Assembly: GCA_013204645.1 (NCBI GenBank)
Contig: JABMSE010000039.1
Location: 1-48,496 of the forward strand
Source: Candidatus Saganbacteria bacterium
GTDB taxonomy: Bacteria; Margulisbacteria; WOR-1; O2-12-FULL-45-9
DNA: 48,496 nucleotides
Direction of reading: 5' to 3'
The notes under the pieces: generated by a model
The model's database searches: none
The model's input: only the letters and a program-made list of their open reading frames with translations
Told to the model about the DNA's origin: nothing
Shown: positions 23,598 to 33,364 of the stretch, piece by piece
Numbering within the stretch: the stretch's first letter is position 1
Layout of the letters: the number at the start of each line of letters is the position of its first letter
Translations under genes and position numbers: made by a program

Positions 23598-26132
23598 CTA
23601 TTGATTTACGCTCTTATAAAGTAGATAGACGGTAATTAGGGCCGTGGTAGTTTGGGCAAAAGTCGTTGCCGCATTAGCCGTGGTAATCCAGAATTCGTTC
23701 CAGCTAAAGGGCTGCTCGTATCTAGCAATTTTGAGCGGTTTGGCCGGAACAATAATAGTATCACCGGCTTGAGCTTTGGTAAACCAAACACTTTTTTCAA
23801 CTCTGCCACTGGCCCGGAGCAACATTATCTGCCCGCTATTGGCAAAACTTGTGCCTCCGCCACAGATATCCACATAATCACCAACCGAATACTTTGGATC
23901 ATAGAAAATAGTTCCCGGAGAATAAACCTCTCCCATAACCGTAACATTATTAACATAATTAGGAACTATTATGCGATCACCATCTTGCAAAAGAATGTCT
24001 TCACGGTTACCGGGTTTAATTTTATTAAAATCAATTAACAACCTGCCAGGGATCTGAACATCCATCTTCTTATACTCAAAATCATAGGTTGCATTAATTT
24101 GTTTTATGTGATAGGCTGCTTCCTCTGAAGGCATGCCAATTGGCAGCTGGGCTAAATCTCGTTGCTTTCTTTCCTCAAGCTGGCTTTTAAGCCTTTGGGC
24201 ATCGATCTCTTGCTCTTCTTTTATTGATTCACGCACAAAAATTGCTCCACTTAAAAAGGCGTTACTGGTATACCCACCAGCTCTCCCAATTACCGAGGAA
24301 AGCCTCTCTCCCTGATAAATTGCATAGGCCCCTGGAAAAATAACATTTCCAACCATCGTTACAGTCTTGTCGACTCCATAATCAGGAGTCTGTCGCACAA
24401 ACAAATAATCATTGGCTTGCAAGAGATAATCTTGGCTTCGGTCGCCTTCCTTTAGGACCTTATCCAAATCAACCTCGTAAAAATAAGTCTTATTCGGCGG
24501 CTCAAACCTAACCAATTCCGCTTTTTTGAGATAAGCACTATCTTTTACTCCACCCGCCAAAAAAATCAAATCCGAGACATTCATATCTTCAGTCAAAAGA
24601 TAAGAGTTATCTCCATCCACCACATCCCCAGAAACATGAACCATAGGAATACCCTCGATTTCTTCCTTTGAATAAACGCGAATATTATCAAATTCTTTGA
24701 GTTCTGGATTATCCTTGGCAACCCCCATTTTCATCCTAGTCAAATTAACCGCAATAATCTCAGGCTGTATTTTGGGAGGGACGATGCGAACAATCTGCGC
24801 CCGCTCCATATAGGTTCCTGGAGCCAAGCCATCTGCCTTAACAAACAAATCCATAAGACTCATTTTAGGATCCAGCTCATAGCGGCCTGGACGGTTTACA
24901 TTTCCCGAAAGATAAACAACATTTCGAACTACTGGCTCAATTGAAAAAACTGCTATAAAATCTTCGTTTTTCAAATAGAGCGGCTTGGCATACTTGGTTT
25001 TTAAATAATCCGCATAATTGATATCCAGGGCTGTTTCTTCAATGTTAGCCTCTTTTCGCTCAATCTGGATTCGTTGAAGATAGGTTGTTGGCGTAACGCC
25101 GCCTGCCAAACTTATAAAATCACTTAATTCAGTTCTAGTAGACATTAGCTCGTAAATAGCTGGGTTTCTGACATTGCCGGAAATAGCTACTACATCCCCA
25201 ATTTGCGGCACCCTGATTACATCTCCACTTTGTAATAAAACATCATCATTCTTATTCCCAGTCAGGATAAAGTCATAGAGATCCACTGTTCGAATCACCT
25301 TACCATTCCTAACTAGCTTGATATTTCTCAAAGTTCCTTTGCGGGTTGGCCCTCCACCAATAAAAATCGCATCATATAAAGAGGTGTTGGCCAAAATCGT
25401 ATAAGCTCCAGGTTTTTTAAAATCCCCTAATAAATAGACTTTAATTGAGCCAACTTCCTTAACGGTTAGATCAATATTAAAATCTGCAACAAAGATGGTA
25501 GCCAACCTCTCATATAAAACATCCCGGGCTTCTGCCAAAATTAGCCCTGCTAAGGCCACCACCCCCACTTTAGGAAGAGTAACCGCTCCTCGCTCATCCA
25601 CACGCAGGGCAAAAGTATCATTAACATTTCCCCAGATAGTAACTAAGAGATCATCTCCAGGATGAATTCTGTAATCCGGACCAACTGGAACGCTAGGGAT
25701 TAAAGTGAACTGGCGCCCCACAGTTTTGCTGAAAATATCATAACCAAACTGACGAAGCGGTCTTTTTGTCCTATCGCTTATTTTTTCTTGGTAGCCTTCC
25801 TCAATCTGGGATAGCTCTTCCTCAATAAGCTCGCCTTCTTCAGCTGCTTTTAGTTCCTCTGGGTCAATTGGGCCAGTTAGGGTAGCTTCTTCTTTTATTG
25901 TTTGGGTAGCTTGATTTGGCGACTGACTACTTTGAGTTTCTAATCCGAGTAAACCCTTAATTTCATTTTTCTCTGCCGGGGTTAGATCTTTTATCTGTTG
26001 TTTTTGTTGAGGGGTGAGTCGCTTTATAGCCTCAGAAGCCGACGCAGCAAAAACCGGTAAAGGAGAAATTGTATTAATAAAACAAAAAACCAGAAACAAC
26101 GCAATTAATTTCATGGATCTTTTCACTTTCAT
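23598..26132 (-). CDS. Wza-like polysaccharide export protein with six SLBB domains
   Basis: The protein is predicted to form the outer-membrane/periplasmic channel for the polysaccharide. A signal peptide (MKLIALFLVFCFINT...VFAAS) is followed by a charged helical segment. The polysaccharide-export domain (YRIHPGDDLLVTIWG, residues ~155-230) comes next. Six SLBB units follow, starting at VYLLGDFKKPGAY, VAISGNVRNPAIY, VYLSGNVNRPGRY, VHVSGDVVDGDNSY, VTMVGNVIFPGAY and VTVMGEVYSPGTI. Classical Wza has about 380 residues and two SLBB domains, so this is a long version. The first ATG is only 2 nt from AGGAGG; the GTG two codons later has the ideal 8-nt spacing and may be the real start. Confidence 0.9.
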   Translation of the reverse strand: MKVKRSMKLIALFLVFCFINTISPLPVFAASASEAIKRLTPQQKQQIKDLTPAEKNEIKGLLGLETQSSQSPNQATQTIKEEATLTGPIDPEELKAAEEGELIEEELSQIEEGYQEKISDRTKRPLRQFGYDIFSKTVGRQFTLIPSVPVGPDYRIHPGDDLLVTIWGNVNDTFALRVDERGAVTLPKVGVVALAGLILAEARDVLYERLATIFVADFNIDLTVKEVGSIKVYLLGDFKKPGAYTILANTSLYDAIFIGGGPTRKGTLRNIKLVRNGKVIRTVDLYDFILTGNKNDDVLLQSGDVIRVPQIGDVVAISGNVRNPAIYELMSTRTELSDFISLAGGVTPTTYLQRIQIERKEANIEETALDINYADYLKTKYAKPLYLKNEDFIAVFSIEPVVRNVVYLSGNVNRPGRYELDPKMSLMDLFVKADGLAPGTYMERAQIVRIVPPKIQPEIIAVNLTRMKMGVAKDNPELKEFDNIRVYSKEEIEGIPMVHVSGDVVDGDNSYLLTEDMNVSDLIFLAGGVKDSAYLKKAELVRFEPPNKTYFYEVDLDKVLKEGDRSQDYLLQANDYLFVRQTPDYGVDKTVTMVGNVIFPGAYAIYQGERLSSVIGRAGGYTSNAFLSGAIFVRESIKEEQEIDAQRLKSQLEERKQRDLAQLPIGMPSEEAAYHIKQINATYDFEYKKMDVQIPGRLLIDFNKIKPGNREDILLQDGDRIIVPNYVNNVTVMGEVYSPGTIFYDPKYSVGDYVDICGGGTSFANSGQIMLLRASGRVEKSVWFTKAQAGDTIIVPAKPLKIARYEQPFSWNEFWITTANAATTFAQTTTALITVYLLYKSVNQ

Positions 26133-26196
26133 TGCCTCCTAGTGGAAAATCTGCCAAGAACGGACATTTTAGCATCTTTTCTAACCCCTGTAAAGA

Positions 26197-26955
26197 CTAC
26201 TTGTATTCCCTCTTTCTCTGGTGCTCACGCAAGTTAGCCATATAATTCAAGACAAAACTAAGTAAAATACCTAGCAAAAGAGAGGCAGCTATAGCAGCTA
26301 CAATGTTTTTTCTCATCGAGGACAGAGGTTTGGCAGGACAAACTGCTTCATCAAGCTCCTGAAAAGTAATATCTAAGGAATGCTTAGTTAAAAAGCCTCC
26401 GAGCTTTTCAATATAGACATTGGCGGTTTTGGCCGCTAAAAGCGGATCATCGGCCGTAACCGTTACACTCACTACCTCCATCCCAACCCTCGAATCAACC
26501 TTAAGCATGGTCTGAAGTTTTAAAACCGCTTCATTTAAATCGGGCTTGTAGGAGCCCTCCCATTTCAGATTTTTTTCATCCCAATGCTTCGCAAAAAAGA
26601 ACCTTAGCAAATCTAGCTCTTCTACTACTTCCTGAGCCAAAGTTTTGCTTTTAATGATTTCAAGTAAAACCGAGCTTTTTTGTCTCCCGGAAAAAGTGTA
26701 AGAAAAATTGCTAAAGATCCCTAAGTTAAACAGGTCAGCATCTAAGCTTTGTTTCTGTGCTACGAGAATAGTGGCGGTTGCCGAGTAAGTGTGCTTTTTA
26801 TCTGAAACAAAGCGGGTAAGAAAAATAGCTCCTACGACTGCCACAATAACCAAGCTCAGGATTAGAAATTTATATTTGCTAATGATTCTTACGAGCTCTA
26901 AAAGATCTTTTCCGATATCTGTATCATCTTCAAAAAATGGGGTATTTCTTTTCAT
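26197..26955 (-). CDS. Wzz-type chain-length determinant / polysaccharide co-polymerase
   Basis: It has the standard layout: a short cytoplasmic N-terminus with a Wzz motif (DLLELVRIISKYKFLILSLV), a first membrane helix (~30-50), a periplasmic helical region (YSATATILVAQKQS to ~215) and a second membrane helix (IVAAIAASLLLGILLSFVL) after the conserved AVCPAKPLSSMRK proline-rich motif. No tyrosine-kinase domain is fused or adjacent, so it is the kinase-less type. It is predicted to set chain length and dock with the Wza-like exporter encoded 64 nt downstream. Confidence 0.9.
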   Translation of the reverse strand: MKRNTPFFEDDTDIGKDLLELVRIISKYKFLILSLVIVAVVGAIFLTRFVSDKKHTYSATATILVAQKQSLDADLFNLGIFSNFSYTFSGRQKSSVLLEIIKSKTLAQEVVEELDLLRFFFAKHWDEKNLKWEGSYKPDLNEAVLKLQTMLKVDSRVGMEVVSVTVTADDPLLAAKTANVYIEKLGGFLTKHSLDITFQELDEAVCPAKPLSSMRKNIVAAIAASLLLGILLSFVLNYMANLREHQRKREYK

Positions 26956-27009
26956 AGATTGTATCTTCCTTCATTATTATATCACAAAAGAAAGATGATC
27001 CACGTTGTT

Positions 27010-27615
27010 CTAAATATATCCTCTAAAAAAATAAAAAACTAAACTCATCCACTCCCGCACTACAACATCGATGCCTTCGTGCTGCTGCCACCAATCATTT
27101 TGACTATAAACACTAAAGGGATTAGAGGTAACTCCATGAACCATTATCTTGATGTTTTTCCCGTGATAAACCTTTTGAAAAACCATTTTTGTGCGTCGAG
27201 TATGGTAAGGGGATGTTACAACTATAATTTTTTTGAAACCATTCCTTTTAATCAAGGGAAGGCTAAAAGTAGCATTCCCCAAAGTCGAACTCCCCTCCCT
27301 CACCATTAAGACAGCATTGCCAGAAATCCCCAAGGATTGGGCTTCTTCTTTCATTAAATCCGCCAAATTGTGCTGTCCCAACAAGGGGCCACCACACATC
27401 ACAATACAGGGAGCAAGTCCTTCTTTGTATAACCTAGTTGCTTCAAAAACGCGATCCCCCACTCCCCCTCCCAAAACTAAAATAGCATCTGCTTTTTCCA
27501 AATGATCAGATACCGACAAAAAGCGTGCCATCTGGGTAAACCAAAAAGAATAGGTTAAAAAAAAGAACAAAATAAAGCCAACCAGGCATAGTAGAAAAAT
27601 TTTAAAGGGGCGCAT
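27010..27615 (-). CDS. YdcF/SanA-like DUF218 family protein
   Basis: This 201-residue protein has one N-terminal membrane segment (KIFLLCLVGFILFFFLTYSFW) and a DUF218 fold: KADAILVLGGGVGDRVFEA, LAPCIVMCGGP, EGSSTLGNATFSLPLI and KKIIVVTSPYHTRRTKMVF. The family (YdcF, SanA, ElyC) is linked to envelope integrity and lipid-carrier metabolism, but the reaction is not defined. It lies 2 nt after a glycosyltransferase gene in the polysaccharide locus. Confidence 0.85.
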   Translation of the reverse strand: MRPFKIFLLCLVGFILFFFLTYSFWFTQMARFLSVSDHLEKADAILVLGGGVGDRVFEATRLYKEGLAPCIVMCGGPLLGQHNLADLMKEEAQSLGISGNAVLMVREGSSTLGNATFSLPLIKRNGFKKIIVVTSPYHTRRTKMVFQKVYHGKNIKIMVHGVTSNPFSVYSQNDWWQQHEGIDVVVREWMSLVFYFFRGYI

Positions 27616-27617
27616 TT

Positions 27618-28814
27618 TTAAACCTTACAAATAGTTTGGAAATACTTATGGGTGGCAATTTGTCTTTCGTATTTTTCAAGAAACGCTTTCCGGGCTCTAT
27701 CTCCCATTAATCGACACTCTCCCTCATTCTGATATAATTTTAATATCTTCTGAGCACAAGAATTAACATCTCCCGGACGAACTATTTCCCCACAGTTATT
27801 TTCAGCAACTATGCGACCTATCTCACAAGCAGAAGAACAAATAGCTAAGATTGGCTTTCCTACTGCCATAATGCCATAAACTTTACTCGGCAGGATAGTC
27901 CCCTGAAAACCAATCTTCATGGAAACCACTCCAATATCACAAGCATTCAAACTTAAATTTAGCTGCTCTCGCGCCTGAAAAGGTAACACAAAAAGATTTT
28001 TGAGTTTATGTCTATTGACAAAATCAACCACTTTATTTTTTTGCACTCCATCCCCAATGAAAAGGAAAGCAATTTCGGGCTTATCAGAGAGCCGTCTGGC
28101 AACTTCAAGCAGGGTATCTATTTCATGCACCATGCCTAAATTCCCTGAATACTGAACAATAAATTTTCCGACTAAATCATTCTCTTTCGCAAAGGAATTC
28201 TTTTCTTTGTCTAAGGGAAAAAGTTGCTTGCCATCCGCCCAATTATGGATTATTTCAATGCCGTTGTTCTTGCTAGCCGCCCCTCTCTCCAGTAATAAAT
28301 GGTACATGTTTTCCCCAATACAAATGATCTTATCCGCTTTCTGGTAGAGCTTTAATATAATTCTCTCTGCCAATCGGATCACAGAGGGAATTTTAATAAG
28401 GCCAAGTTTTACCGCCACATCCGGATAAAGATCTTGTATATTAAGGATTAATTTTGAGCCCTTAAACAAACTCAGCAATAAACCTAAAAGGGGCATAAAG
28501 GGAGGGCTTGAACCTACGAAAATATAATTGGGACGCCGCATAAACAGGGCGCGTATAAACACAAAAGGGAACAAACTCAAATAATTGAGATAGCGATAAA
28601 GAAGGTTTTTCTTATCAAACCTAAAAACTCCTACCCGCACAATCTTAATACCGTTATAAACTTCTTTGATAAGAAAGTTTCTGCGGTTGCGCCCGGTAAT
28701 TACCGTAACGTCTAGACCTTTCTTCACCAAATCCTCAGCCAGATCAGTCATAATCTGCGCCGTAGCATCTATATCCGGATAAAAACATTGATTAATAATC
28801 CAAATAGAAACCAT
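27618..28814 (-). CDS. Glycosyltransferase family 4 (WbuB-like)
   Basis: The protein is predicted to transfer a sugar from a nucleotide donor to the growing glycan at the cytoplasmic face. It has the GT-B layout: an N-terminal domain beginning WIINQCFYPDIDATAQIMTDLAE, as in WbuB-like GT4 enzymes, and GSSPPFMPLLG near residue 100. The C-terminal domain has FIVQYSGNLGMVHEIDTLLE, FIGDGVQKNKVVDF and the late donor-site region ILPSKVYGIMAVGKPILAI. The 398-residue length is normal. It is followed by the DUF218 gene. The sugar specificity cannot be read from sequence. Confidence 0.9.
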   Translation of the reverse strand: MVSIWIINQCFYPDIDATAQIMTDLAEDLVKKGLDVTVITGRNRRNFLIKEVYNGIKIVRVGVFRFDKKNLLYRYLNYLSLFPFVFIRALFMRRPNYIFVGSSPPFMPLLGLLLSLFKGSKLILNIQDLYPDVAVKLGLIKIPSVIRLAERIILKLYQKADKIICIGENMYHLLLERGAASKNNGIEIIHNWADGKQLFPLDKEKNSFAKENDLVGKFIVQYSGNLGMVHEIDTLLEVARRLSDKPEIAFLFIGDGVQKNKVVDFVNRHKLKNLFVLPFQAREQLNLSLNACDIGVVSMKIGFQGTILPSKVYGIMAVGKPILAICSSACEIGRIVAENNCGEIVRPGDVNSCAQKILKLYQNEGECRLMGDRARKAFLEKYERQIATHKYFQTICKV

Positions 28815-28836
28815 AATAAAATTAGCTCTCCTCCAC

Positions 28837-30603
28837 CTAGACCTTTTGCTTGGTTATGATAAAAGACCCTAGCACTAAGACATCCATCTTGGTACGCAAA
28901 AAACAATCAATGGCTTCCTCTAATTTACAAACAACTGGCTCATTCTCATTAAAGGAGGTGTTAAGCAAAACCGGAACTCCGGTTACCTCTTCGAATTTCT
29001 TAATTAACCTCCAGTATAGCGGATTTTCCTCGGGACTGACAGTCTGAAGTCTTCCCGTTCCATCAAGATGGGTGGTGGCTGGTATAATTTTTCTCTTGTC
29101 TTCCTTTATGGGATAAACTTTAAGCATAAACGGATCAGGATAATCTTTTTCAAAATACTCTCCGGTTTTCTCGAGCAAAATTGAAGGGGCAAAAGGACGA
29201 AAAGCTTCTCGCCGTTTAATCCGGGCATTCAAGACATCCTTCATTTCGGCTTTTCTCGGATCAACGAGGATCGAACGATTGCCAAGCGCGCGTGGTCCCC
29301 ACTCCATTCTTCCCTGAAACCACCCCACCACATTTCCAGAAACCAAGCATTCTACTGTTTTCTGAACTAATAGCTCTTCATCTTTTGCACGCTGGATGTG
29401 TAACGTTGCTAATTTAGCTTTATCCCTTTCTATAACCTCCGAAACTTCTTCATCGGTATAAGAATTTCCCCAATAGGATCCAGTCATTATAAATTTGCGG
29501 GGATTTCCTAGTATCTGATTATAAAGATAATAAGCAGCCCCAATCGCTCCCCCCGCATCCCCCGCCGCCGGTTGAATATAAACTTCTCTAAAAGAAGTAT
29601 AATCAAAAAGTTTGCCATTAGCCACACTGTTTAAGGCACATCCTCCAGCCACACAAAGATTTGGGCAACCGGTTCTTTCATATAAATAATTAAGGAGATG
29701 AAAAAAAGCTTTTTCATACATGGCCTGTAGAGAAGCCGCAATGTCTTTGTGTTTCTGGGTGAGCTCCTCTTTGTATCCGCGCGCCGGCCCTAATAAATCG
29801 ATTAACTTAGAAGAATAAAGCTGGCCAATTTGGGGCTTCTGGTTTTCCCAGCTCATTTGAGCTCCCTTTGACCCGTAATGCTGAAAGAACTTAAGATCTA
29901 GCGAAAAACGACCGTTCTCCTCAAGCCGAACTATTTTTTCCATATCCGATAAATATGTGGGTTTTCCCAAAGCCGCCAACCCCATCACCTTGAATTCATC
30001 ACCGTAATTTGTAAAACCCAAATATTGGGTGATGGCCGTATAAAAAGCTCCTAGGGAATGCGGATAATTTACCTCACTTAAAACTTTAATCTCATTTTGA
30101 TCCCCTTTCCCCAGCATGGTACTTACAAAGTCTCCGAAACCATCCACCGAGATCAAAGCGGCCTCTTTGAAAGGGGAAACAAAAAAAGAGCTGGCTAAAT
30201 GGGCGCGATGATGTTCAACAAAACAAAGCTTTGCCCGAATATCCTCTGGCTTAACTCCTAGCGCTTCACAAATAAGTAACTTAATATCTTTTATTTTAAT
30301 GAGATTTTTAGTGCGACTCTTTAAAAAAGTCAGGGAAGGCTTTCTCTTTAAGGCAAAAACGATCTTCTTAAATAGATTGGCCCTAGGATCCCGATTAATG
30401 GCAATATAATCTAAGTCCTTAAGGCTAATGCCCCCCGTTTCCAAACAAAAATTAATCGCCTGGGATGGGATTCCGGCCCAATGTTTAATCCGTCTGAAGC
30501 GCTCCTCTTCAACTGCCGCAATCAATTCCCCATTCTTTACCAAACAGGCAGAAGAATCTCCGTGATAAGCATTAATCCCTAATATATAGAGATCAGACCG
30601 CAT
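28837..30603 (-). CDS. Carbamoyltransferase (NodU/CmcH family)
   Basis: The enzyme transfers a carbamoyl group from carbamoyl phosphate to a hydroxyl, here probably on a sugar. The N-terminal Kae1-like domain shows GINAYHGDSSACLVKNGELI and AAVEEERFRRIKHWAG. A metal-site motif FVEHHRAHLASSF and the VDGFGDFVST and VAGGCALNSVANGKL segments follow. The C-terminal carbamoyltransferase domain has RMEWGPRALGNRSILVDPR and EAFRPFAPSILLE. At 588 residues it is full length. The neighbouring glycosyltransferases and AsnB-like amidotransferase indicate decoration of the polysaccharide. Confidence 0.93.
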   Translation of the reverse strand: MRSDLYILGINAYHGDSSACLVKNGELIAAVEEERFRRIKHWAGIPSQAINFCLETGGISLKDLDYIAINRDPRANLFKKIVFALKRKPSLTFLKSRTKNLIKIKDIKLLICEALGVKPEDIRAKLCFVEHHRAHLASSFFVSPFKEAALISVDGFGDFVSTMLGKGDQNEIKVLSEVNYPHSLGAFYTAITQYLGFTNYGDEFKVMGLAALGKPTYLSDMEKIVRLEENGRFSLDLKFFQHYGSKGAQMSWENQKPQIGQLYSSKLIDLLGPARGYKEELTQKHKDIAASLQAMYEKAFFHLLNYLYERTGCPNLCVAGGCALNSVANGKLFDYTSFREVYIQPAAGDAGGAIGAAYYLYNQILGNPRKFIMTGSYWGNSYTDEEVSEVIERDKAKLATLHIQRAKDEELLVQKTVECLVSGNVVGWFQGRMEWGPRALGNRSILVDPRKAEMKDVLNARIKRREAFRPFAPSILLEKTGEYFEKDYPDPFMLKVYPIKEDKRKIIPATTHLDGTGRLQTVSPEENPLYWRLIKKFEEVTGVPVLLNTSFNENEPVVCKLEEAIDCFLRTKMDVLVLGSFIITKQKV

Positions 30604-30606
30604 TTT

Positions 30607-31440
30607 TTATTTGTTCCCCTGTGCAATATTCATTTGCATCTCATAATATTTTGCATCAATTAAAAAGAAATACCAAAACCCCTGCAAAAAATGGAAAATC
30701 AATCCTTCTTTGCCATCCAGAAAACCTAATTTTATAAAATATCTATATAAAAAATAAAACAAAGGCCTTATTAAAACGGGCATCTTGTTCCATCTTCTCC
30801 ATCTTAACATTCTTTTTTTATCAACGCTAGACTGGGAAGTTAAATTATAACCCCTATCTTTCATGAGCTGCAGGGCCTCCATCGTTGCAAATCTATTATG
30901 CTTGGCAATCCAAAAAGTTAGATCTTTTTCGCTGATATGCAAAATATCTTCTTTAAGCTTCAAAGTAGGCTCAGGGACAACTAAATGTTCATTAATTTCT
31001 CTTTCACAGCTGGCCTTTTTGTGCCTGACCAGTCTAAGTAGCCAATGTGGGTAATAACCACCATGCTTCATCCATCGGCCCATAAAATAAACTCTTCTTT
31101 TTATATAAAAACCATTAATCTGGGGTTTGACCGCAGGCAATCTCTTCTCTATTTCTATTTTCAATTTATCGGATAGGCGTTCATCAGCATCTAGAAATAA
31201 CACCCACTCATTTGAAAAAGGTAAATTGCGCAAGGCCCAGTTTCTTTGGTCAGAAAAATCCTTAAATTTATGCTGGTAAATCTTATCCGTATATTTCGTA
31301 GCTATTTCCAAGGTTTTGTCATTGCTAAAAGAATCAACAATGAAAATATCAGACGCCCAACCCTTGACATTTTTCAGCAAAAGCTCAAGATTAAGCTCCT
31401 CGTTATGAGTAAGAATTATTACAGAAACGGAAAGCGACAT
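30607..31440 (-). CDS. Glycosyltransferase family 2 (WaaE/KdtX-like)
   Basis: This is a GT-A enzyme with the N-terminal SVSVIILTHNEELNLELLL motif, the D-x-D region WVLFLDADERLS (~residue 85) and the RRVYFMGRWMKHGGYYPHWL stretch that is typical of the LPS-core beta-1,4-glucosyltransferase-like WaaE/KdtX group. A C-terminal hydrophobic stretch may sit at the membrane. The 277 residues fit the family. It is likely to add a hexose to a lipid-linked or core glycan; the exact donor and acceptor are unknown. Confidence 0.9.
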   Translation of the reverse strand: MSLSVSVIILTHNEELNLELLLKNVKGWASDIFIVDSFSNDKTLEIATKYTDKIYQHKFKDFSDQRNWALRNLPFSNEWVLFLDADERLSDKLKIEIEKRLPAVKPQINGFYIKRRVYFMGRWMKHGGYYPHWLLRLVRHKKASCEREINEHLVVPEPTLKLKEDILHISEKDLTFWIAKHNRFATMEALQLMKDRGYNLTSQSSVDKKRMLRWRRWNKMPVLIRPLFYFLYRYFIKLGFLDGKEGLIFHFLQGFWYFFLIDAKYYEMQMNIAQGNK

Positions 31441-31492
31441 TGTATTACCTCTTCTTCTATCATTTTATCAATTTGAATTAAATCATACAACT

Positions 31493-33361
31493 TTAAGCGA
31501 GCCAATGTTCTAAAACTACGCAGCTCCAAACCCTAGACCAGTGGACGTCACGATTGTCAAAAGCATTAAGCAGCTTGGTTATTTGCAGCTTATCAAAAAA
31601 CGAGGAACCGTTCAACTTCTCCCTAACATAGTCTTTTAACTCGTTTCGTAACCATAGGTCAAAAGGCAAAGTAAACACCATTTTGCGGCGCTTAACAATG
31701 TCATCTGGTAAGCTATCACCCATAGCTTTTACTAATAACCTCTTTGGTAGATCCTTTTTTGCCTTCAGCTTTGCTGGCAGTTTTGCTAGAAGCTCGACCA
31801 ACAGATGGTCAACAAAAGGGACCCGTACTTCTAAAGAATGGGTCATGCTAAAAACATCAGTATCTCTTAGAAGCTGATTCGCCATATATGAAGTTGTCTC
31901 AAGAAAACCAACCTGATCAAGCTCATCGCGAATTTTTAAATAATTTTGCGGATAAATGCTTCCGAAAGCCTGCTTTTTTATCTCGTCAATAAAATGGGGG
32001 GCAACTATTTCTTGGATCTGCTCTTCGGTAAAAACACCCCGATATATGGAATAGATTTCCGCAAGGTTTGAGGCGTTAGAAATAATCGAATTAAGCTTAA
32101 CTGCCCGCGAATTGCGGCAATTATTAAGAAACGATCTTGCCGCTCTTTTGCCAAAAGGGATCAAGGCCAAACTATTCAATAATTTATTTAATTTGGGAAC
32201 GTCATTAAAAGAAGAATAACCAAAAAATATTTCATCGCCGCCAACACCGGACATTGACACTTTAAGTCCATGGCGCACCGCCGCCTGAGAGACAAAATAG
32301 GTGTTGATCCCATCAATGGTGGGTTGGTCCATTGAGGATAATATCGTCTCCATATGGCTTACCAGATCTTGGCCTTTTATCTCAACCTCGCAGTGATCAG
32401 TAGCATATTTTGAGGCCATGATCCTGGCATAGGCACTTTCATCATAAGGCGTATCCGGCACTACAATTGATACGGTTTTTATGGTCTTATGTTCAACCTG
32501 GCGCATTAAAGCAATAATGGAACTGGAATCGATACCCCCGCTCAAAAATGTACCTACCGGCACATCAGATACCAGATGGCATTTTATTGTGTCAACCAAA
32601 CAAGCCCTAACCAGCTCTACTGCGTCTTCCTCTGAAATATTCTTTAAAGATTCATCCAGAAAAGCGTGAGTAAGATCATAGTAATGCGTTTTTTTTACCT
32701 TATTTTGCCTAATCAACAAATAATGTCCCGACTCCAAAGAAGAGATATGTTTATTGATTGTTTTGGGGGCCGCGATAGACCCCTTTAGAAGAAAAGATCC
32801 AATTGCTTCCAGATCATTTTCTCTGGGCACCAACCCTGATGCCAAGATGGCTTTTATTTCTGAAGCAAAAACAAAATGATTATTGTTGTTAAAATAGTAC
32901 AATGGCTTAATGCCCAAACGATCTCGCGCTACAACAAGTTGAGGTCCGCAGGACGTATCTCGCAAATCATAGATGGCAAAAGCAAACATTCCGCGAAGTT
33001 TATGCAGTAATTTTTCAATCCCCCACTCCTCATAACCATGAATTATAACTTCGGTATCTGAATTGCTTTTAAACTGATGGCCTTCATCCATCAGCTCCTT
33101 TTGTAGTTGTTTATAATTATATATTTCCCCATTGTAGACAATCCATATTTTCCCGTTTTCGTTGCACATGGGTTGCTTGGCAGATCCTGAAAGGTCAATT
33201 ATGGAAAGTCGGCGATGGCCCAAGACGATACGGCTATCATGATATGACCCCTCATCATCGGGGCCCCGGTGAATTTGATTATCCATCATCTGCCCAACGG
33301 CCAAAATATCAGCAGATGTTACAACGCCATCAAATTTTAAGACACCAGCAATACCACACAT
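31493..33361 (-). CDS. asnB: Asparagine synthetase-type glutamine amidotransferase
   Basis: The protein has the class II glutaminase domain with nucleophile Cys2 (MCGIAGVLKFDG), RGPDDEG and YNGEIYNYKQLQ, followed by an ATP-pyrophosphatase synthetase domain with FLSGGIDSSSI (residues ~268-278) and SGVGGDEIFFGY. The 622-residue length is normal. Enzymes of this family make asparagine, but copies inside O-antigen loci often amidate uronic acids. The nearby WbpA-like dehydrogenase would supply such a substrate; that role is inferred. It lies between glycosyltransferase genes with spacing of a few bases on one side. Confidence 0.9.
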   Translation of the reverse strand: MCGIAGVLKFDGVVTSADILAVGQMMDNQIHRGPDDEGSYHDSRIVLGHRRLSIIDLSGSAKQPMCNENGKIWIVYNGEIYNYKQLQKELMDEGHQFKSNSDTEVIIHGYEEWGIEKLLHKLRGMFAFAIYDLRDTSCGPQLVVARDRLGIKPLYYFNNNNHFVFASEIKAILASGLVPRENDLEAIGSFLLKGSIAAPKTINKHISSLESGHYLLIRQNKVKKTHYYDLTHAFLDESLKNISEEDAVELVRACLVDTIKCHLVSDVPVGTFLSGGIDSSSIIALMRQVEHKTIKTVSIVVPDTPYDESAYARIMASKYATDHCEVEIKGQDLVSHMETILSSMDQPTIDGINTYFVSQAAVRHGLKVSMSGVGGDEIFFGYSSFNDVPKLNKLLNSLALIPFGKRAARSFLNNCRNSRAVKLNSIISNASNLAEIYSIYRGVFTEEQIQEIVAPHFIDEIKKQAFGSIYPQNYLKIRDELDQVGFLETTSYMANQLLRDTDVFSMTHSLEVRVPFVDHLLVELLAKLPAKLKAKKDLPKRLLVKAMGDSLPDDIVKRRKMVFTLPFDLWLRNELKDYVREKLNGSSFFDKLQITKLLNAFDNRDVHWSRVWSCVVLEHWLA

Positions 33362-33364
33362 AAG

